Virus record (IMG/VR): IMGVR_UViG_3300005613_000287
Coordinates: 1-30,513 of that record
Source of the DNA: a virus
Direction: 5' to 3' (one strand)
DNA length: 30,513 bases
Part shown: positions 23,743 to 30,513 of the stretch, piece by piece
Position numbering within the stretch: the stretch's first letter is position 1
Layout of the letters: each line of letters begins with the position of its first letter
The notes under the pieces: generated by a model
Databases searched by the model: none
Told to the model about the DNA's origin: nothing
The model's input: the letters and a program-made list of their open reading frames with translations, nothing else
Made by a program: the position numbers and the translations under genes

Positions 23743-24705
23743 ATGGCAGGAGTAGTAGACTTATCAGCACTTACAAAATATACTGACGAATTGGCAATCG
23801 ATTTGATTAGTAAAGCAGTTTTGAAAGGTAGAACAGCAGACACTGGTATCACAATTCAACCAGATGTTAAATACAAAGCAGCGTTGAATATAATGAATTC
23901 AACTTTAACAGCTCAAGCAACATCTTGTGGAATTTCAGCAACTGGTTCAGTAGCTTTATCACAAAGAGATTTAGAAGTTTGTCCATTGACAATCTTTGAA
24001 GATGTTTGTTTAAATGATTTAGAACAATATTGGGCTGGAAAATTAATGAGAGCAGGTTCTTATAATGAACAAATACCTTTTGAACAACTTTATACAGAGG
24101 ATAAAGTAAATAAAATGCAAGCTCTTATAGAAGATCTTTTCTGGAAAGGATCTAAAGATGGTAATGATGTTACAGGTGCTGGTGCAGCTTCTGGAAACTT
24201 GGCATTATGTGATGGTGTTTTGGATATCTTACAATTTACATCAGCTACATCATCTGTTTTAACTCCAGGCACAACTGCTTCTTTTACAAAAGCAACTGCG
24301 ATTGATATTATTGATTCAATAATCAACAAGTTTAACTCTGATGCAACTGACGCACTTGGTGAAGAAAATATAAACATCTATATTTCTTACCCGAACTTTA
24401 CATTATTGACACAAGCTCTTAGAGATGCGAATTATTTCCACTATGATGCTAATCAAGGTGATTTTAGAATAAATGGTTATTTAGGAACACAATTCAATGT
24501 AATCGCTGTAAGAGGTTTAAATGGTTCTAATAGAATTGTTATGACACCAGCAGCTAACCTTTATATGGGAACTGACTTGTTAAATGATTATGAAACTTTT
24601 GAAGTTTTCTATCACCAAAAAGATGATAAAGTATATTTCAGATCTAAGTGGAAAATTGGTGCTCAAGTGGCTTTCCCTGAGTTCGTAGTACTTTACAACG
24701 TTTAA
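23743..24705 (+). CDS. Major capsid protein
   Basis: This 320-aa protein starts MAGVVDLSALTKYTDELAID, and the C-terminal beta part (IVMTPAANLYMGTDLLNDYE, YHQKDDKVYFRSKWKIGAQ, PEFVVLYNV) resembles HK97-fold capsid proteins of Bacteroidota phages. It is preceded by a scaffold-like gene and followed directly by a strong terminator. Several codons use C- or G-ending forms (CTT-TAC-AAC-GTT, TTC-GTA) more than the neighbours, fitting very high expression. The fold assignment comes from pattern and context. Confidence 0.8.
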   Translation: MAGVVDLSALTKYTDELAIDLISKAVLKGRTADTGITIQPDVKYKAALNIMNSTLTAQATSCGISATGSVALSQRDLEVCPLTIFEDVCLNDLEQYWAGKLMRAGSYNEQIPFEQLYTEDKVNKMQALIEDLFWKGSKDGNDVTGAGAASGNLALCDGVLDILQFTSATSSVLTPGTTASFTKATAIDIIDSIINKFNSDATDALGEENINIYISYPNFTLLTQALRDANYFHYDANQGDFRINGYLGTQFNVIAVRGLNGSNRIVMTPAANLYMGTDLLNDYETFEVFYHQKDDKVYFRSKWKIGAQVAFPEFVVLYNV

Positions 24706-24717
24706 TAATTGATAAAT

Positions 24718-24744
24718 AAGGGGTTAGAATAATTCTAACCCCTT
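24718..24744 (+). terminator. Rho-independent terminator after capsid gene
   Basis: AAGGGGTTAGAAT (24718-24730) and ATTCTAACCCCTT (24732-24744) are perfectly complementary, with a short T tract. It should cap the capsid message and partly insulate the tail-tube gene. Confidence 0.9.
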
Positions 24745-24771
24745 TCAATAAAAAAAATAAATTAAAAAAAT

Positions 24772-25281
24772 ATGGCTTGTACAATAAATAGTGGTTATAG
24801 TTTAGGTTGTAGAGACTCAGTTGGTGGTATTGAATATGTTGCGATAGCTTCATATGATTCAACTACTACTTATACAACTGGTACAACTTATTCAATTGAT
24901 TCTTTTTCACCGACTGCTTCATTTTATAAATTTGAACAATTCGTCGAACAAGGATTAGCTTCACAAGAAGGAGCTTTTGATAATGTTAATGGAACATCTT
25001 TCTATACTCAAACAGTGACAATAATTTTAGAAAAAATGGACACTGCGACAAGAGAACAATTCTTAGCATTAACTCAAGCAAGAGTTAGAATTATATTTAA
25101 AACTCAAAATGGTAGATATTTCTTGGTTGGTCAAGTAAATGGAGCTAGAGCTTCTGCTGGTTCAGCAGGTCCAGGCCAAGGTCTTGGAGATTTGGCTGGT
25201 TTCACTTTAACTTTTGAAGCTAAAGAACCAACACCAGCTGTTGAATTAGAACCAACTTTCGCTGAAAGTTTAATAGTTTAA
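24772..25281 (+). CDS. Major tail tube protein
   Basis: This 169-aa protein starts MACTINSGYSLGCRDSVGGI and is beta-rich. It has the tail-tube pattern of Bacteroidota siphophages: FVEQGLASQEGAFDNVNGTS, TQTVTIILEKMDTATREQFL, and a C-terminal beta domain after GPGQGLGDLAGFTLTFEAKE. It stands between two terminators, so it is a single-gene unit of high output, as expected for a protein needed in many copies. It is separated from the tape measure by the head genes, which is an unusual order. Confidence 0.8.
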   Translation: MACTINSGYSLGCRDSVGGIEYVAIASYDSTTTYTTGTTYSIDSFSPTASFYKFEQFVEQGLASQEGAFDNVNGTSFYTQTVTIILEKMDTATREQFLALTQARVRIIFKTQNGRYFLVGQVNGARASAGSAGPGQGLGDLAGFTLTFEAKEPTPAVELEPTFAESLIV

Positions 25282-25305
25282 TCCTTTCTTTTCTTATATA
25301 CATTT

Positions 25306-25344
25306 AAAATCCTCATATTTATTCTAATATGGGGATTTTTTTTT
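25306..25344 (+). terminator. Rho-independent terminator after tail-tube gene
   Basis: AAAATCCTCATAT (25306-25318) pairs with ATATGGGGATTTT (25327-25339) with one G-T wobble, and a T tract follows. Confidence 0.85.
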
Positions 25345-25373
25345 ATTTATTTTCATATGTAGAACAATATATT

Positions 25374-25392
25374 TAATATATAAAAGTAAAAA
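25374..25392 (+). promoter_or_regulatory. Promoter-like TAATATATAAAAGTAAAAA
   Basis: This 19-base string is immediately before the HNH start at 25397 and is nearly identical to the one before 29457. It also resembles the core at 125-140 before the first HNH gene. Confidence 0.5.
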
Positions 25393-25396
25393 GTTT

Positions 25397-26086
25397 ATGA
25401 AAAAGTGTATAAAATGTAATTTAGAAAAAAATATAGAAGATTTTAGTAAATGTAAAAATTTAAAAAGTGGATATAGGAATGAATGTAAAAAATGTATGAA
25501 TGAATATAAAAAAAATAATATAAAGTATAATTGGACTGAGGAACATTATAATGAAAATGATAATAAAATTTTTAAATGTGGTAAATGTAAAGAAGATAAA
25601 TTAGGTTCTTGTTTTTTTAGAGACAATAGAACAAAAAATGGTTATTGTTCAAGATGTAAGAAATGTCAAAATGAATATAATAAATATATTTATTATAAAA
25701 ATAATTGGCATAAGAATAACAGGATTTTAATTAATAAATATAGAAGGGACAAGTATAAAAATGATGATATATATAGATTGAGTGAATGTTTAAGGTCTCT
25801 TGTTAATAGAGGACTAAAAAAATATAATAAAAAATCAAGAACAGAGGAAATACTTGGTTGTTCATTCATTCAATTCAAAGAATATATTGAATCTAAATTT
25901 GAAAATTGGATGAATTGGGACAATTATGGAAAATATAATGGTGAATTAAATTATGGATGGGATATAGATCATATTATACCAATCTCATCAGCAAAAACAG
26001 AAGATGAGATCATTAATCTAAACCATTATACAAATTTACAACCACTTTGTAGTAAAATTAATAGAGATATAAAGAAAGATAATTAA
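25397..26086 (+). CDS. HNH homing endonuclease in the structural region
   Basis: This 229-aa protein has Cys4 knuckles (C4, C7, C30, C33 and C61, C64, C87, C90), a helical segment (TEEILGCSFIQFKEYIESKF), an N-terminal HNH strand (MNWDNYGKYNGELNYGWDID) with D191-H192, and NLQPL before N222. The order and the LGCSF and LNHYTNLQPL strings match free-standing phage HNH endonucleases. It has its own promoter-like string and sits between the tail-tube terminator and the next late-class motif, so it interrupts the virion gene order as an independent insert. It is only distantly similar to the HNH at 146-766. Confidence 0.9.
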   Translation: MKKCIKCNLEKNIEDFSKCKNLKSGYRNECKKCMNEYKKNNIKYNWTEEHYNENDNKIFKCGKCKEDKLGSCFFRDNRTKNGYCSRCKKCQNEYNKYIYYKNNWHKNNRILINKYRRDKYKNDDIYRLSECLRSLVNRGLKKYNKKSRTEEILGCSFIQFKEYIESKFENWMNWDNYGKYNGELNYGWDIDHIIPISSAKTEDEIINLNHYTNLQPLCSKINRDIKKDN

Positions 26087-26106
26087 ATAAAGTAAAACAA
26101 AAATCA

Positions 26107-26125
26107 ATAAAATATATTTATATAT
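26107..26125 (+). promoter_or_regulatory. AATAAAATATATTTATATA motif (late class)
   Basis: The AAATATATTTATATA core lies 30 bases before ATG 26156 and restarts transcription of the portal block after the HNH insert. Confidence 0.55.
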
Positions 26126-26155
26126 GTAGATATATTGTAAAAGTTATTAAAAGTT

Positions 26156-26542
26156 ATGCAAACATTAAGTAAAAGTGGAACAAGTTCGGTGATATTCAGG
26201 TTAAATAAGGTGAGCCAGTATGTAAGTCCTTATTATATTTTTGAATTAGAAAATCAAAATAGTAAAGAAAAAACTTTATTTACTGGTTCTGATATATCAC
26301 CAGTACCATTACAATATAATGAATTTCAATGGGTTAATGGCGTTACATATTCTGCAACTCAAAGTAGATTTAATTTAGATAGTGGAAATTATTTTTTGAA
26401 TATATATGAAACAGAATTTCAAGGGATTACTAATTCTGCTTCTGCTTCTTTATTATATCAAGGTGAAATAAAAATTGAAGGTGATGTTAAACCAGATACA
26501 ATATATTATGAAAATAATAATACGATAAAATACTTCGAATAA
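26156..26542 (+). CDS. Beta-rich virion-like protein (128 aa)
   Basis: The sequence has the pattern of a small beta-sandwich: VIFRLNKVSQYVSPYYIFEL, TLFTGSDISPVPLQYNEFQW, FNLDSGNYFLNIYE and SLLYQGEIKIEGD. Similar proteins are common in structural clusters of Bacteroidota phages, possibly capsid decoration or tail-associated. There is no signal peptide or enzyme motif. It is 16 bp upstream of the portal gene and probably co-transcribed with it. Confidence 0.6.
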   Translation: MQTLSKSGTSSVIFRLNKVSQYVSPYYIFELENQNSKEKTLFTGSDISPVPLQYNEFQWVNGVTYSATQSRFNLDSGNYFLNIYETEFQGITNSASASLLYQGEIKIEGDVKPDTIYYENNNTIKYFE

Positions 26543-26558
26543 AAATAAATAAGAATAT

Positions 26559-27710
26559 ATGCAAGTTAAAAGAGATGATGATAAATTAATTTCAAATAAA
26601 TTTAGAGTTATAGATCTAAATACTAAAATTGATTTACCACTTTTTAGAGAAACAGGTTATAGAGATTGGATAGATTATGGAATTGATAATTTATTTCCAC
26701 AATTCTTACAAGATGTTTATATAATGAAATCTATTACTCAAAAAACAATTATTAATAGAAAACAAAAAATGATAGCTGGTGAAGGTTGGAAAACACCAAC
26801 TAGTCCTGAACTTTTAAGATTTTTTAAAAATATATTTAGTGATGATAATTTAGACGACATATTATTGAAAATAACGTATGATCTTGAAATAAATGGTGGT
26901 TATGCTTTAAATATAATTTGGAGTAAAGATGGTGAAAGTATAGCTCAATTAGAACATATTCCATTCGAGACAGTAAGAATAGATAAGAATAATGGAGAAA
27001 AAGGTAAACCAGATTATTATTGGATTTGTGATGATTGGAGTAATACAAGAAAGTTTAAACCTGAAAGAAAACAAGGATTTTCTAAAAAGTTTAAACAAGA
27101 AAAAAATCAAATACTTTATAAACAAGAATACCAGCCTGGTTCAAGAATGTTCTACCCTATACCATCTTATTATTCTTCAATAAATTGGGTTTTATCAGAA
27201 TGGGAGATTTCCAATTTTCATAGGGCAACAATTCAGAATGGTTTTAATGCAGGTTTCATTTTAAACTTCGCAACAGGTGTTCCGAGTCCTGATGAAATTG
27301 AAACAGCATATCGTGAAATAGAAAATAAATATACTGGCACATATAACGCCGGCAAATTCATTTTAACATTTTCAAATGGTCAAGATGAAGCTCCTAAATT
27401 AGAACCAATTCCATTGGCTGATACTGATGCAAGATATACTCAATTAAATGATTTAATAAGACAAAATATATTTGTGGCTAATGAAGTTGTTAATCCAGAA
27501 TTGTTCGGTATATCAGTTCCTGGCAAGTTGGGGAATAAACAAGAAATGTTAGAAGGTTTAGAGATTTTTCAATCCACTTATGTAAATTATAAACAAAAGT
27601 TTATTGAAGATTGTTTTAATAAATTGAAAGATATAAATGGAATAGAAGAAAATCTAATGATAAACAAATATGAATTAGATTTACAAAAAATAAGTGAAAC
27701 AAATGAGTAA
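26559..27710 (+). CDS. Portal protein
   Basis: This 383-aa protein resembles PBSX/HK97-type portals: an N-terminal region with RDWIDYGIDNLFPQFL, a stem/wing region (YDLEINGGYALNIIW, then IPFETVRIDKN), ISNFHRATIQNGFNAGFILN, KFILTFSNGQDEAPKLEPIP and IFVANEVVNPELFGIS, followed by a C-terminal helix. The portal is the dodecameric ring through which DNA is packaged. In most siphophages it follows terL; here it is about 18 kb downstream. Its stop overlaps the next gene by 8 bp. Confidence 0.85.
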   Translation: MQVKRDDDKLISNKFRVIDLNTKIDLPLFRETGYRDWIDYGIDNLFPQFLQDVYIMKSITQKTIINRKQKMIAGEGWKTPTSPELLRFFKNIFSDDNLDDILLKITYDLEINGGYALNIIWSKDGESIAQLEHIPFETVRIDKNNGEKGKPDYYWICDDWSNTRKFKPERKQGFSKKFKQEKNQILYKQEYQPGSRMFYPIPSYYSSINWVLSEWEISNFHRATIQNGFNAGFILNFATGVPSPDEIETAYREIENKYTGTYNAGKFILTFSNGQDEAPKLEPIPLADTDARYTQLNDLIRQNIFVANEVVNPELFGISVPGKLGNKQEMLEGLEIFQSTYVNYKQKFIEDCFNKLKDINGIEENLMINKYELDLQKISETNE

Positions 27711-28281
27711 TTATGCTTCTTTTATAACAACTAAATATATCAAAGATAATACGGCTGCTTTAGGTTATATAAACGATGATGAATTAAGAACCTTTATACG
27801 ACCTGCACAAGACCAGTACGTAGAAAGAGTTTTAGGTTCTAATCTATATAGAGCTTTAATAAACGCTGTAATTAATTCAACTTTATCATCAGACCAAGAA
27901 GAATTATTGAGACAATATATTCAACCTGCTTTACAATACTGGGTTATTTATGAATGGGTTTTATGGTCTAATTATAAATTAACTAACAAATCTGTTTCAT
28001 TACAAAATTCTGATAATTCTAATCCCGCGGATTTTAGTCAAGTTATTTCTTTAAAGAATAATGTAAGAGATTGGGCTGAATACTATACTGAAAGAATTTC
28101 TAATTATTTAAAAGACAATCCTAATAAGTTTCCTGAATATTTAGTTGGCAATACTGGATTTAGTGATAAAAACCCAAAATCTGATAATTATATGATTTTT
28201 GGAGGAATGTATATTCCTAAACAATTCGGTTCATTATGTCCAGCTCCTATGGCTTGGGATGCTATAAAATTATATTGGTAA
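27703..28281 (+). CDS. Head-tail connector / head completion protein
   Basis: The preferred start is ATG 27703 (192 aa); an in-frame GTG at 27694 is less likely. The sequence (ASFITTKYIKDNTAALGYIN, FIRPAQDQYVERVLGSNLYR, then LRQYIQPALQYWVIYEWVLW and NNVRDWAEYYTERISNYL) is the helical pattern of DUF6712-like adaptors found next to portals in Bacteroidota phages. Such adaptors form the ring between portal and tail. It overlaps the portal gene by 8 bp. Confidence 0.75.
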   Translation: MSNYASFITTKYIKDNTAALGYINDDELRTFIRPAQDQYVERVLGSNLYRALINAVINSTLSSDQEELLRQYIQPALQYWVIYEWVLWSNYKLTNKSVSLQNSDNSNPADFSQVISLKNNVRDWAEYYTERISNYLKDNPNKFPEYLVGNTGFSDKNPKSDNYMIFGGMYIPKQFGSLCPAPMAWDAIKLYW

Positions 28282-28282
28282 A

Positions 28283-28417
28283 ATGAAAAGAGAAAGAAGA
28301 GATAAAAGCAAAGGAAATATATCTAACCTTATTAGAAGACAAATGATTACAAAAATAAAGCCTTCTAAAAAGATATACAATAGAAAAAAAGATAATAAAT
28401 TATGCAAACATATTTAA
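28283..28417 (+). CDS. Small basic phage protein (44 aa)
   Basis: The frame gives MKRERRDKSKGNISNLIRRQ and then a Lys-rich segment PSKKIYNRKKDN. This type of short, very basic protein with a PSKK-x-Y-x-RKK motif is a frequent neighbour of holin genes in Bacteroidota phages. It begins two bases after the connector stop and overlaps the holin start by 16 bp. The role is unknown; nucleic-acid or membrane-surface binding is plausible from charge. Confidence 0.65.
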   Translation: MKRERRDKSKGNISNLIRRQMITKIKPSKKIYNRKKDNKLCKHI

Positions 28418-28833
28418 AATCGTTTTTAGTTAGTTTATTAAGTTTTTTTATTCCAGTTGTACCACTACTTTTATTGGTTGGTGGATTTATATTATTTGAT
28501 ACTATACTTGGAATATGGGCAGCTAAAAAAAGAGGTGAGAAAATCACATCAAGAAAATTGGGAAATATAATACCAAAAATGATTTTATATCAAATGGCAG
28601 TTTTAAGTGCGTTTGTTTTAGATGTTTGGTTATTAGGTGAGTTTGTAAAATTCATACTTTCAATAGATTTATTATTTACTAAGTTAGTGGCTATGACTTT
28701 GGTTTTTATTGAGATATTAAGTATAAATGAAAACTTTACTTTTATTACTGGTAAAAATCTTTTTCAATCTTTTAAGTTGATGATAACAAGAGCATCATCA
28801 GTTAAACAAGATATAAAAAAATTAAATGATTAA
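28402..28833 (+). CDS. Holin (phage holin family 4-like)
   Basis: This 143-aa protein has three hydrophobic segments (about 15-40, 58-78 and 88-108). The signature FDTILGIWAAKKRGEKITSR follows the first one, as in the toxin-secretion/phage-lysis holin family. It would form membrane lesions that release or activate a lysin at the end of infection. No lysin is recognisable beside it. The start overlaps the small basic gene. Confidence 0.8.
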   Translation: MQTYLKSFLVSLLSFFIPVVPLLLLVGGFILFDTILGIWAAKKRGEKITSRKLGNIIPKMILYQMAVLSAFVLDVWLLGEFVKFILSIDLLFTKLVAMTLVFIEILSINENFTFITGKNLFQSFKLMITRASSVKQDIKKLND

Positions 28834-28834
28834 T

Positions 28835-28891
28835 ATGGAAAAATTAAAAGAACTCCTTGAAAGAGTATATAAAAAAATTGTAAATAAATGA
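28835..28891 (+). CDS. Very short ORF after holin (18 aa)
   Basis: MEKLKELLERVYKKIVNK is an amphipathic helix. It starts 1 bp after the holin stop and overlaps the next start by ATGA, so translation would couple the holin to the fibre-like gene. It may be a leader or the remnant of a longer gene. Short length keeps confidence low. Confidence 0.35.
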   Translation: MEKLKELLERVYKKIVNK

Positions 28892-29415
28892 GTTGGTTAA
28901 ATAGTAGGCAAAATATATTAGATGGAGATCACGGAAAGTTATCACAGATAGATAACACAGGCGAACAATTATATTATTTAAGAGAAGATGATAAACAAGC
29001 TTATATAAATTGTTTTATGTTTGGAACATCATCTACTACAATAATTGGAACTCAAAGTGAATTTATTAAATTAGAAGCAGTAACAACTAAAGGATTTTCA
29101 AGAAATGGATTAGTTCATACAAATAATAGATTTACTAATACTGGATCTAAAAAGATTTTTAAAGGAGAAGCAATTGTTTCTATATCATCAGGGAATAATA
29201 ATGAAATACATCTAGCTTTTTTCAAAAATGATAGTATAGTACCTTGTTCAGAACAAGAATTAACAACCAATTCTGGTGGTAGATTAAGTGCTGCTCCTAT
29301 ACAATGTTTAGTTGAATTAGATTTAAATGATTATGTTGAAATATGGGTTATGAATAATTCTGGAACAACGGATGTTGATTGTGATAATTATAATTTTATT
29401 TTAAATGAAATGTGA
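28888..29415 (+). CDS. C1q/TNF-like fibre-head domain protein
   Basis: This 175-aa protein has an N-terminal segment (MSWLNSRQNILDGDHGKLSQ). A jelly-roll-like pattern follows: NRFTNTGSKKIFKGEAIVSI, SGNNNEIHLAFFKNDSIV, LTTNSGGRLSAAPIQCLVEL, DLNDYVEIWVMNNSGTTDV. This alternation and the order of strands are like small trimeric C1q-type heads of phage fibres. It is probably an adsorption or virion surface protein; the gene is separate from the main tail block and adjacent to the holin. Confidence 0.6.
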   Translation: MSWLNSRQNILDGDHGKLSQIDNTGEQLYYLREDDKQAYINCFMFGTSSTTIIGTQSEFIKLEAVTTKGFSRNGLVHTNNRFTNTGSKKIFKGEAIVSISSGNNNEIHLAFFKNDSIVPCSEQELTTNSGGRLSAAPIQCLVELDLNDYVEIWVMNNSGTTDVDCDNYNFILNEM

Positions 29416-29422
29416 TTTTTTC

Positions 29423-29456
29423 ATTTTTTAATAATAATATATAAAAGTAAAAAATT
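29423..29456 (+). promoter_or_regulatory. Inverted repeat with promoter-like core ending at start codon
   Basis: ATTTTTTA (29423-29430) pairs with TAAAAAAT (29448-29455), enclosing AATATATAAAAG. One T separates the right arm from ATG 29457, the same geometry as at 113-145. Confidence 0.45.
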
Positions 29457-29582
29457 ATGGGTGCTGCAAAAGATGATTATATAAATAATGAAAATCTAAG
29501 ATATAAAGATATATTGATTATTAGATTGAAAAAAGAAATTAAAAAATTAAAAGAAAAGATAAATGATAAACAGGAAAAATGA
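29457..29582 (+). CDS. Small coiled-coil protein (41 aa)
   Basis: MGAAKDDYINNENLRYKDIL is followed by a Lys-rich heptad-like helix (IRLKKEIKKLKEKINDKQEK). It is preceded by a strong promoter-like string and overlaps the next gene by 20 bp. A helical oligomer is likely. No family is recognised; there is no membrane or signal segment that would support a spanin. Confidence 0.55.
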   Translation: MGAAKDDYINNENLRYKDILIIRLKKEIKKLKEKINDKQEK

Positions 29583-30183
29583 ATTTGATATAGATTATGG
29601 GCCGTTAAAAGGAGTTGATTTAAATGGTGTTAATTACACGTATATAAACGATAAGATGTTAGGCGAGGGTTTGGTATGGAATGGTGTAAAAGTTTCGTTA
29701 GATACGAGTTTTGATATAAAATTAAATATGATAAAAGTTCTTTTAGAAAGTTTAAAAGAAGATTTTAATTTAAGTCAAGAAGAATTAGATGAAATAGTAA
29801 AATTATTAAATAACAATAAAGAAATATCAAAAGATAATAATGATATATTAAATGAAATAAAGGATAAGATAGAACCTAAAATTATTTATAAAGAATTAGT
29901 AAAAAAGGTTACTGAATATGTTGAAGTAAGAACAACTAAATATATTGAAGTAAATAAAGGACAAAAAAAGCCTGATAAAGTTGAAAGAATAAATACTGGT
30001 TCATTGCCTCCATCTGGAACAGGAGGCTGGACTGATACTGGTAAAGGTTATTGGATTAAACAAAAAGGAAGTAGAACATATTATAAAGTTGGAAATAAAG
30101 TTTTAGATGAAGATGGATTTATGAAAGAATATAAAATCGGGCCATATGCTTTTAAGAAACCTAAACATTGGGGTTGGTATTGA
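29563..30183 (+). CDS. Unknown protein with coiled coil, last gene of the genome
   Basis: In this 206-aa protein the N-terminus (DIDYGPLKGVDLNGVNYTYI, then MLGEGLVWNGVKV) looks like a small beta domain. Residues about 55-125 form helices and a coiled coil. Then come a basic segment with KVTEYVEVRTTKYIEV, a Gly/Ser/Pro linker (SLPPSGTGGWTDTG) and a Tyr/Lys/Trp-rich end (RTYYKVGNKV, PKHWGWY). It starts inside the preceding small gene and ends before a terminator. No enzyme motif is visible. A lysis or host-surface role is possible only by position. Confidence 0.55.
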   Translation: MINRKNEFDIDYGPLKGVDLNGVNYTYINDKMLGEGLVWNGVKVSLDTSFDIKLNMIKVLLESLKEDFNLSQEELDEIVKLLNNNKEISKDNNDILNEIKDKIEPKIIYKELVKKVTEYVEVRTTKYIEVNKGQKKPDKVERINTGSLPPSGTGGWTDTGKGYWIKQKGSRTYYKVGNKVLDEDGFMKEYKIGPYAFKKPKHWGWY

Positions 30184-30187
30184 AATT

Positions 30188-30217
30188 AAAGAGGTTTAGA
30201 AATGAACCTCTTTTTTT
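30188..30217 (+). terminator. Rho-independent terminator at right end
   Basis: AAAGAGGTT (30188-30196) pairs with AACCTCTTT (30205-30213) around an 8-base loop, followed by T residues. It closes the late operon before the junction. Confidence 0.9.
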
Positions 30218-30235
30218 GTTTATGGTTGTTTTTTA

Positions 30236-30339
30236 AGTTAAGAAAAGGTTGATCCTCCTCTACTATATATTATTATACTCCTCCTTATGTAGGCCGTTTT
30301 TTTTTGAAACTCTTTAAAATAAAGGATCGTTATTTTTTA
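30236..30339. repeat. Right copy of genome-end repeat
   Basis: These 104 bases are identical to 1-104. After 30339 the two copies diverge until 30409, where identity with 827 onward resumes. Confidence 0.95.
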
Positions 30340-30348
30340 CTTTCTATA

Positions 30349-30358
30349 AAAAATCCAT
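30349..30358. other. Empty (HNH-less) allele of the insertion site
   Basis: A single AAAAATCCAT is present here, whereas the first junction copy has two, flanking the HNH gene. The 9 bases before it (30340-30348) and the 50 bases after it (30359-30408) also differ in part from the HNH-bearing copy; the 50-base segment is the same length in both. Confidence 0.75.
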
Positions 30359-30369
30359 TCTTTCTAAAA

Positions 30370-30408
30370 AGTTGTTTTTTTAGTTTATATATAAAAATAA
30401 AAACAACT
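30370..30408 (+). promoter_or_regulatory. Start-adjacent inverted repeat, allelic version of 788-826
   Basis: AGTTGTTTTT (30370-30379) pairs with AAAAACAACT (30399-30408) around TTAGTTTATATATAAAA, and ATG 30409 follows directly. The loop differs from the first copy, but both arms are kept. Confidence 0.55.
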
Positions 30409-30513
30409 ATGAGTAAATATTATGAAGACAGTATCGTAGAAAGAATGTATCTAAAAGAACTAACCAATAGACTTAGAGATACATTTGATATAAAATTATA
30501 TCAAACACCACCT
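30409..30513 (+). CDS. PD-(D/E)XK-like nuclease, 5' part (cut by window end)
   Basis: These are the first 35 codons of the same gene as 827-1414, identical in sequence, reached again because the window overruns one genome length. It is not a second gene. Here it follows the HNH-less leader. Confidence 0.9.
   Translation, partial: MSKYYEDSIVERMYLKELTNRLRDTFDIKLYQTPP

Noticed and set aside
1-30235. Lysogeny module (integrase, excisionase, repressor, attachment site)
   Set aside because: No tyrosine or serine recombinase motif, no divergent repressor pair and no minus-strand genes were found; the end repeat is explained by genome circularity.

Overview
The window is a complete, or nearly complete, genome of a small tailed phage (siphovirus-like architecture), read through its own ends. 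Positions 1-104 recur exactly at 30236-30339, and 827-931 recur exactly at 30409-30513. The molecule is therefore circular, circularly permuted or terminally redundant, with a unit of about 30,235 bp. The two copies of the junction differ: the first carries an HNH endonuclease gene (146-766) and the second does not. The DNA is very AT-rich and every gene is on the + strand. Start codons lack Shine-Dalgarno sequences and follow A/T-rich leaders of the type TAAAAATTAATT-ATG. This leader style and the protein families point to a host in the Bacteroidota (Flavobacterium-like); that is inference. No integrase or repressor is visible, so a virulent lifestyle is likely.

Layout. (a) 1-145: the junction, non-coding. 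(b) 146-6342: accessory/early region of short, often overlapping genes. It holds an HNH endonuclease, a PD-(D/E)XK-like nuclease, a DUF6378-like protein, a zinc-ribbon protein, a sigma-factor-like protein, two tandem leucine-rich-repeat proteins, a small membrane protein, a solitary adenine methyltransferase and a tandem pair of paralogues. (c) 6365-8421: packaging (a small Cys protein, a Cse60-like microprotein, small and large terminase). (d) 8422-10134: a structured, pseudoknot-capable RNA leader in front of a divergent family-A polymerase-like protein, which is the only replication candidate in the genome, followed by a 46-aa coiled-coil protein. (e) 10209-22099: tail module. It contains a tail-assembly chaperone with a -1 frameshift on GGGTTTT, a tail-terminator/collagen/fibre fusion, a propeller-like fibre protein, an HK97 gp10-like protein, two large tail proteins (one ending in YadA-like repeats) and the tape measure. 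(f) 22118-28281: head module (XkdF-like protease, scaffold-like protein, major capsid, tail tube, a second HNH, portal, head-tail connector). (g) 28283-30183: lysis and adsorption end, with a holin, a fibre-head-like protein and unknown proteins. No endolysin could be recognised.

Transcription appears to use two promoter classes. One has a TATATAAAA(A/G)TAAAAA core directly before early or insert genes, several times enclosed by an inverted repeat that ends at the start codon. The other is an AAATATATTTATA motif before the packaging, fibre, tape-measure, scaffold/capsid and portal blocks. The sigma-like protein (2977-3543) is the obvious candidate to read the second class. Four Rho-independent terminators close the early block, the capsid gene, the tail-tube gene and the whole right end.

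The observations most worth following are the RNA-plus-polymerase cassette, the HNH insertion polymorphism caught inside the terminal redundancy, the start-codon hairpins whose arms differ but stay complementary, and the unusual order of head and tail genes.
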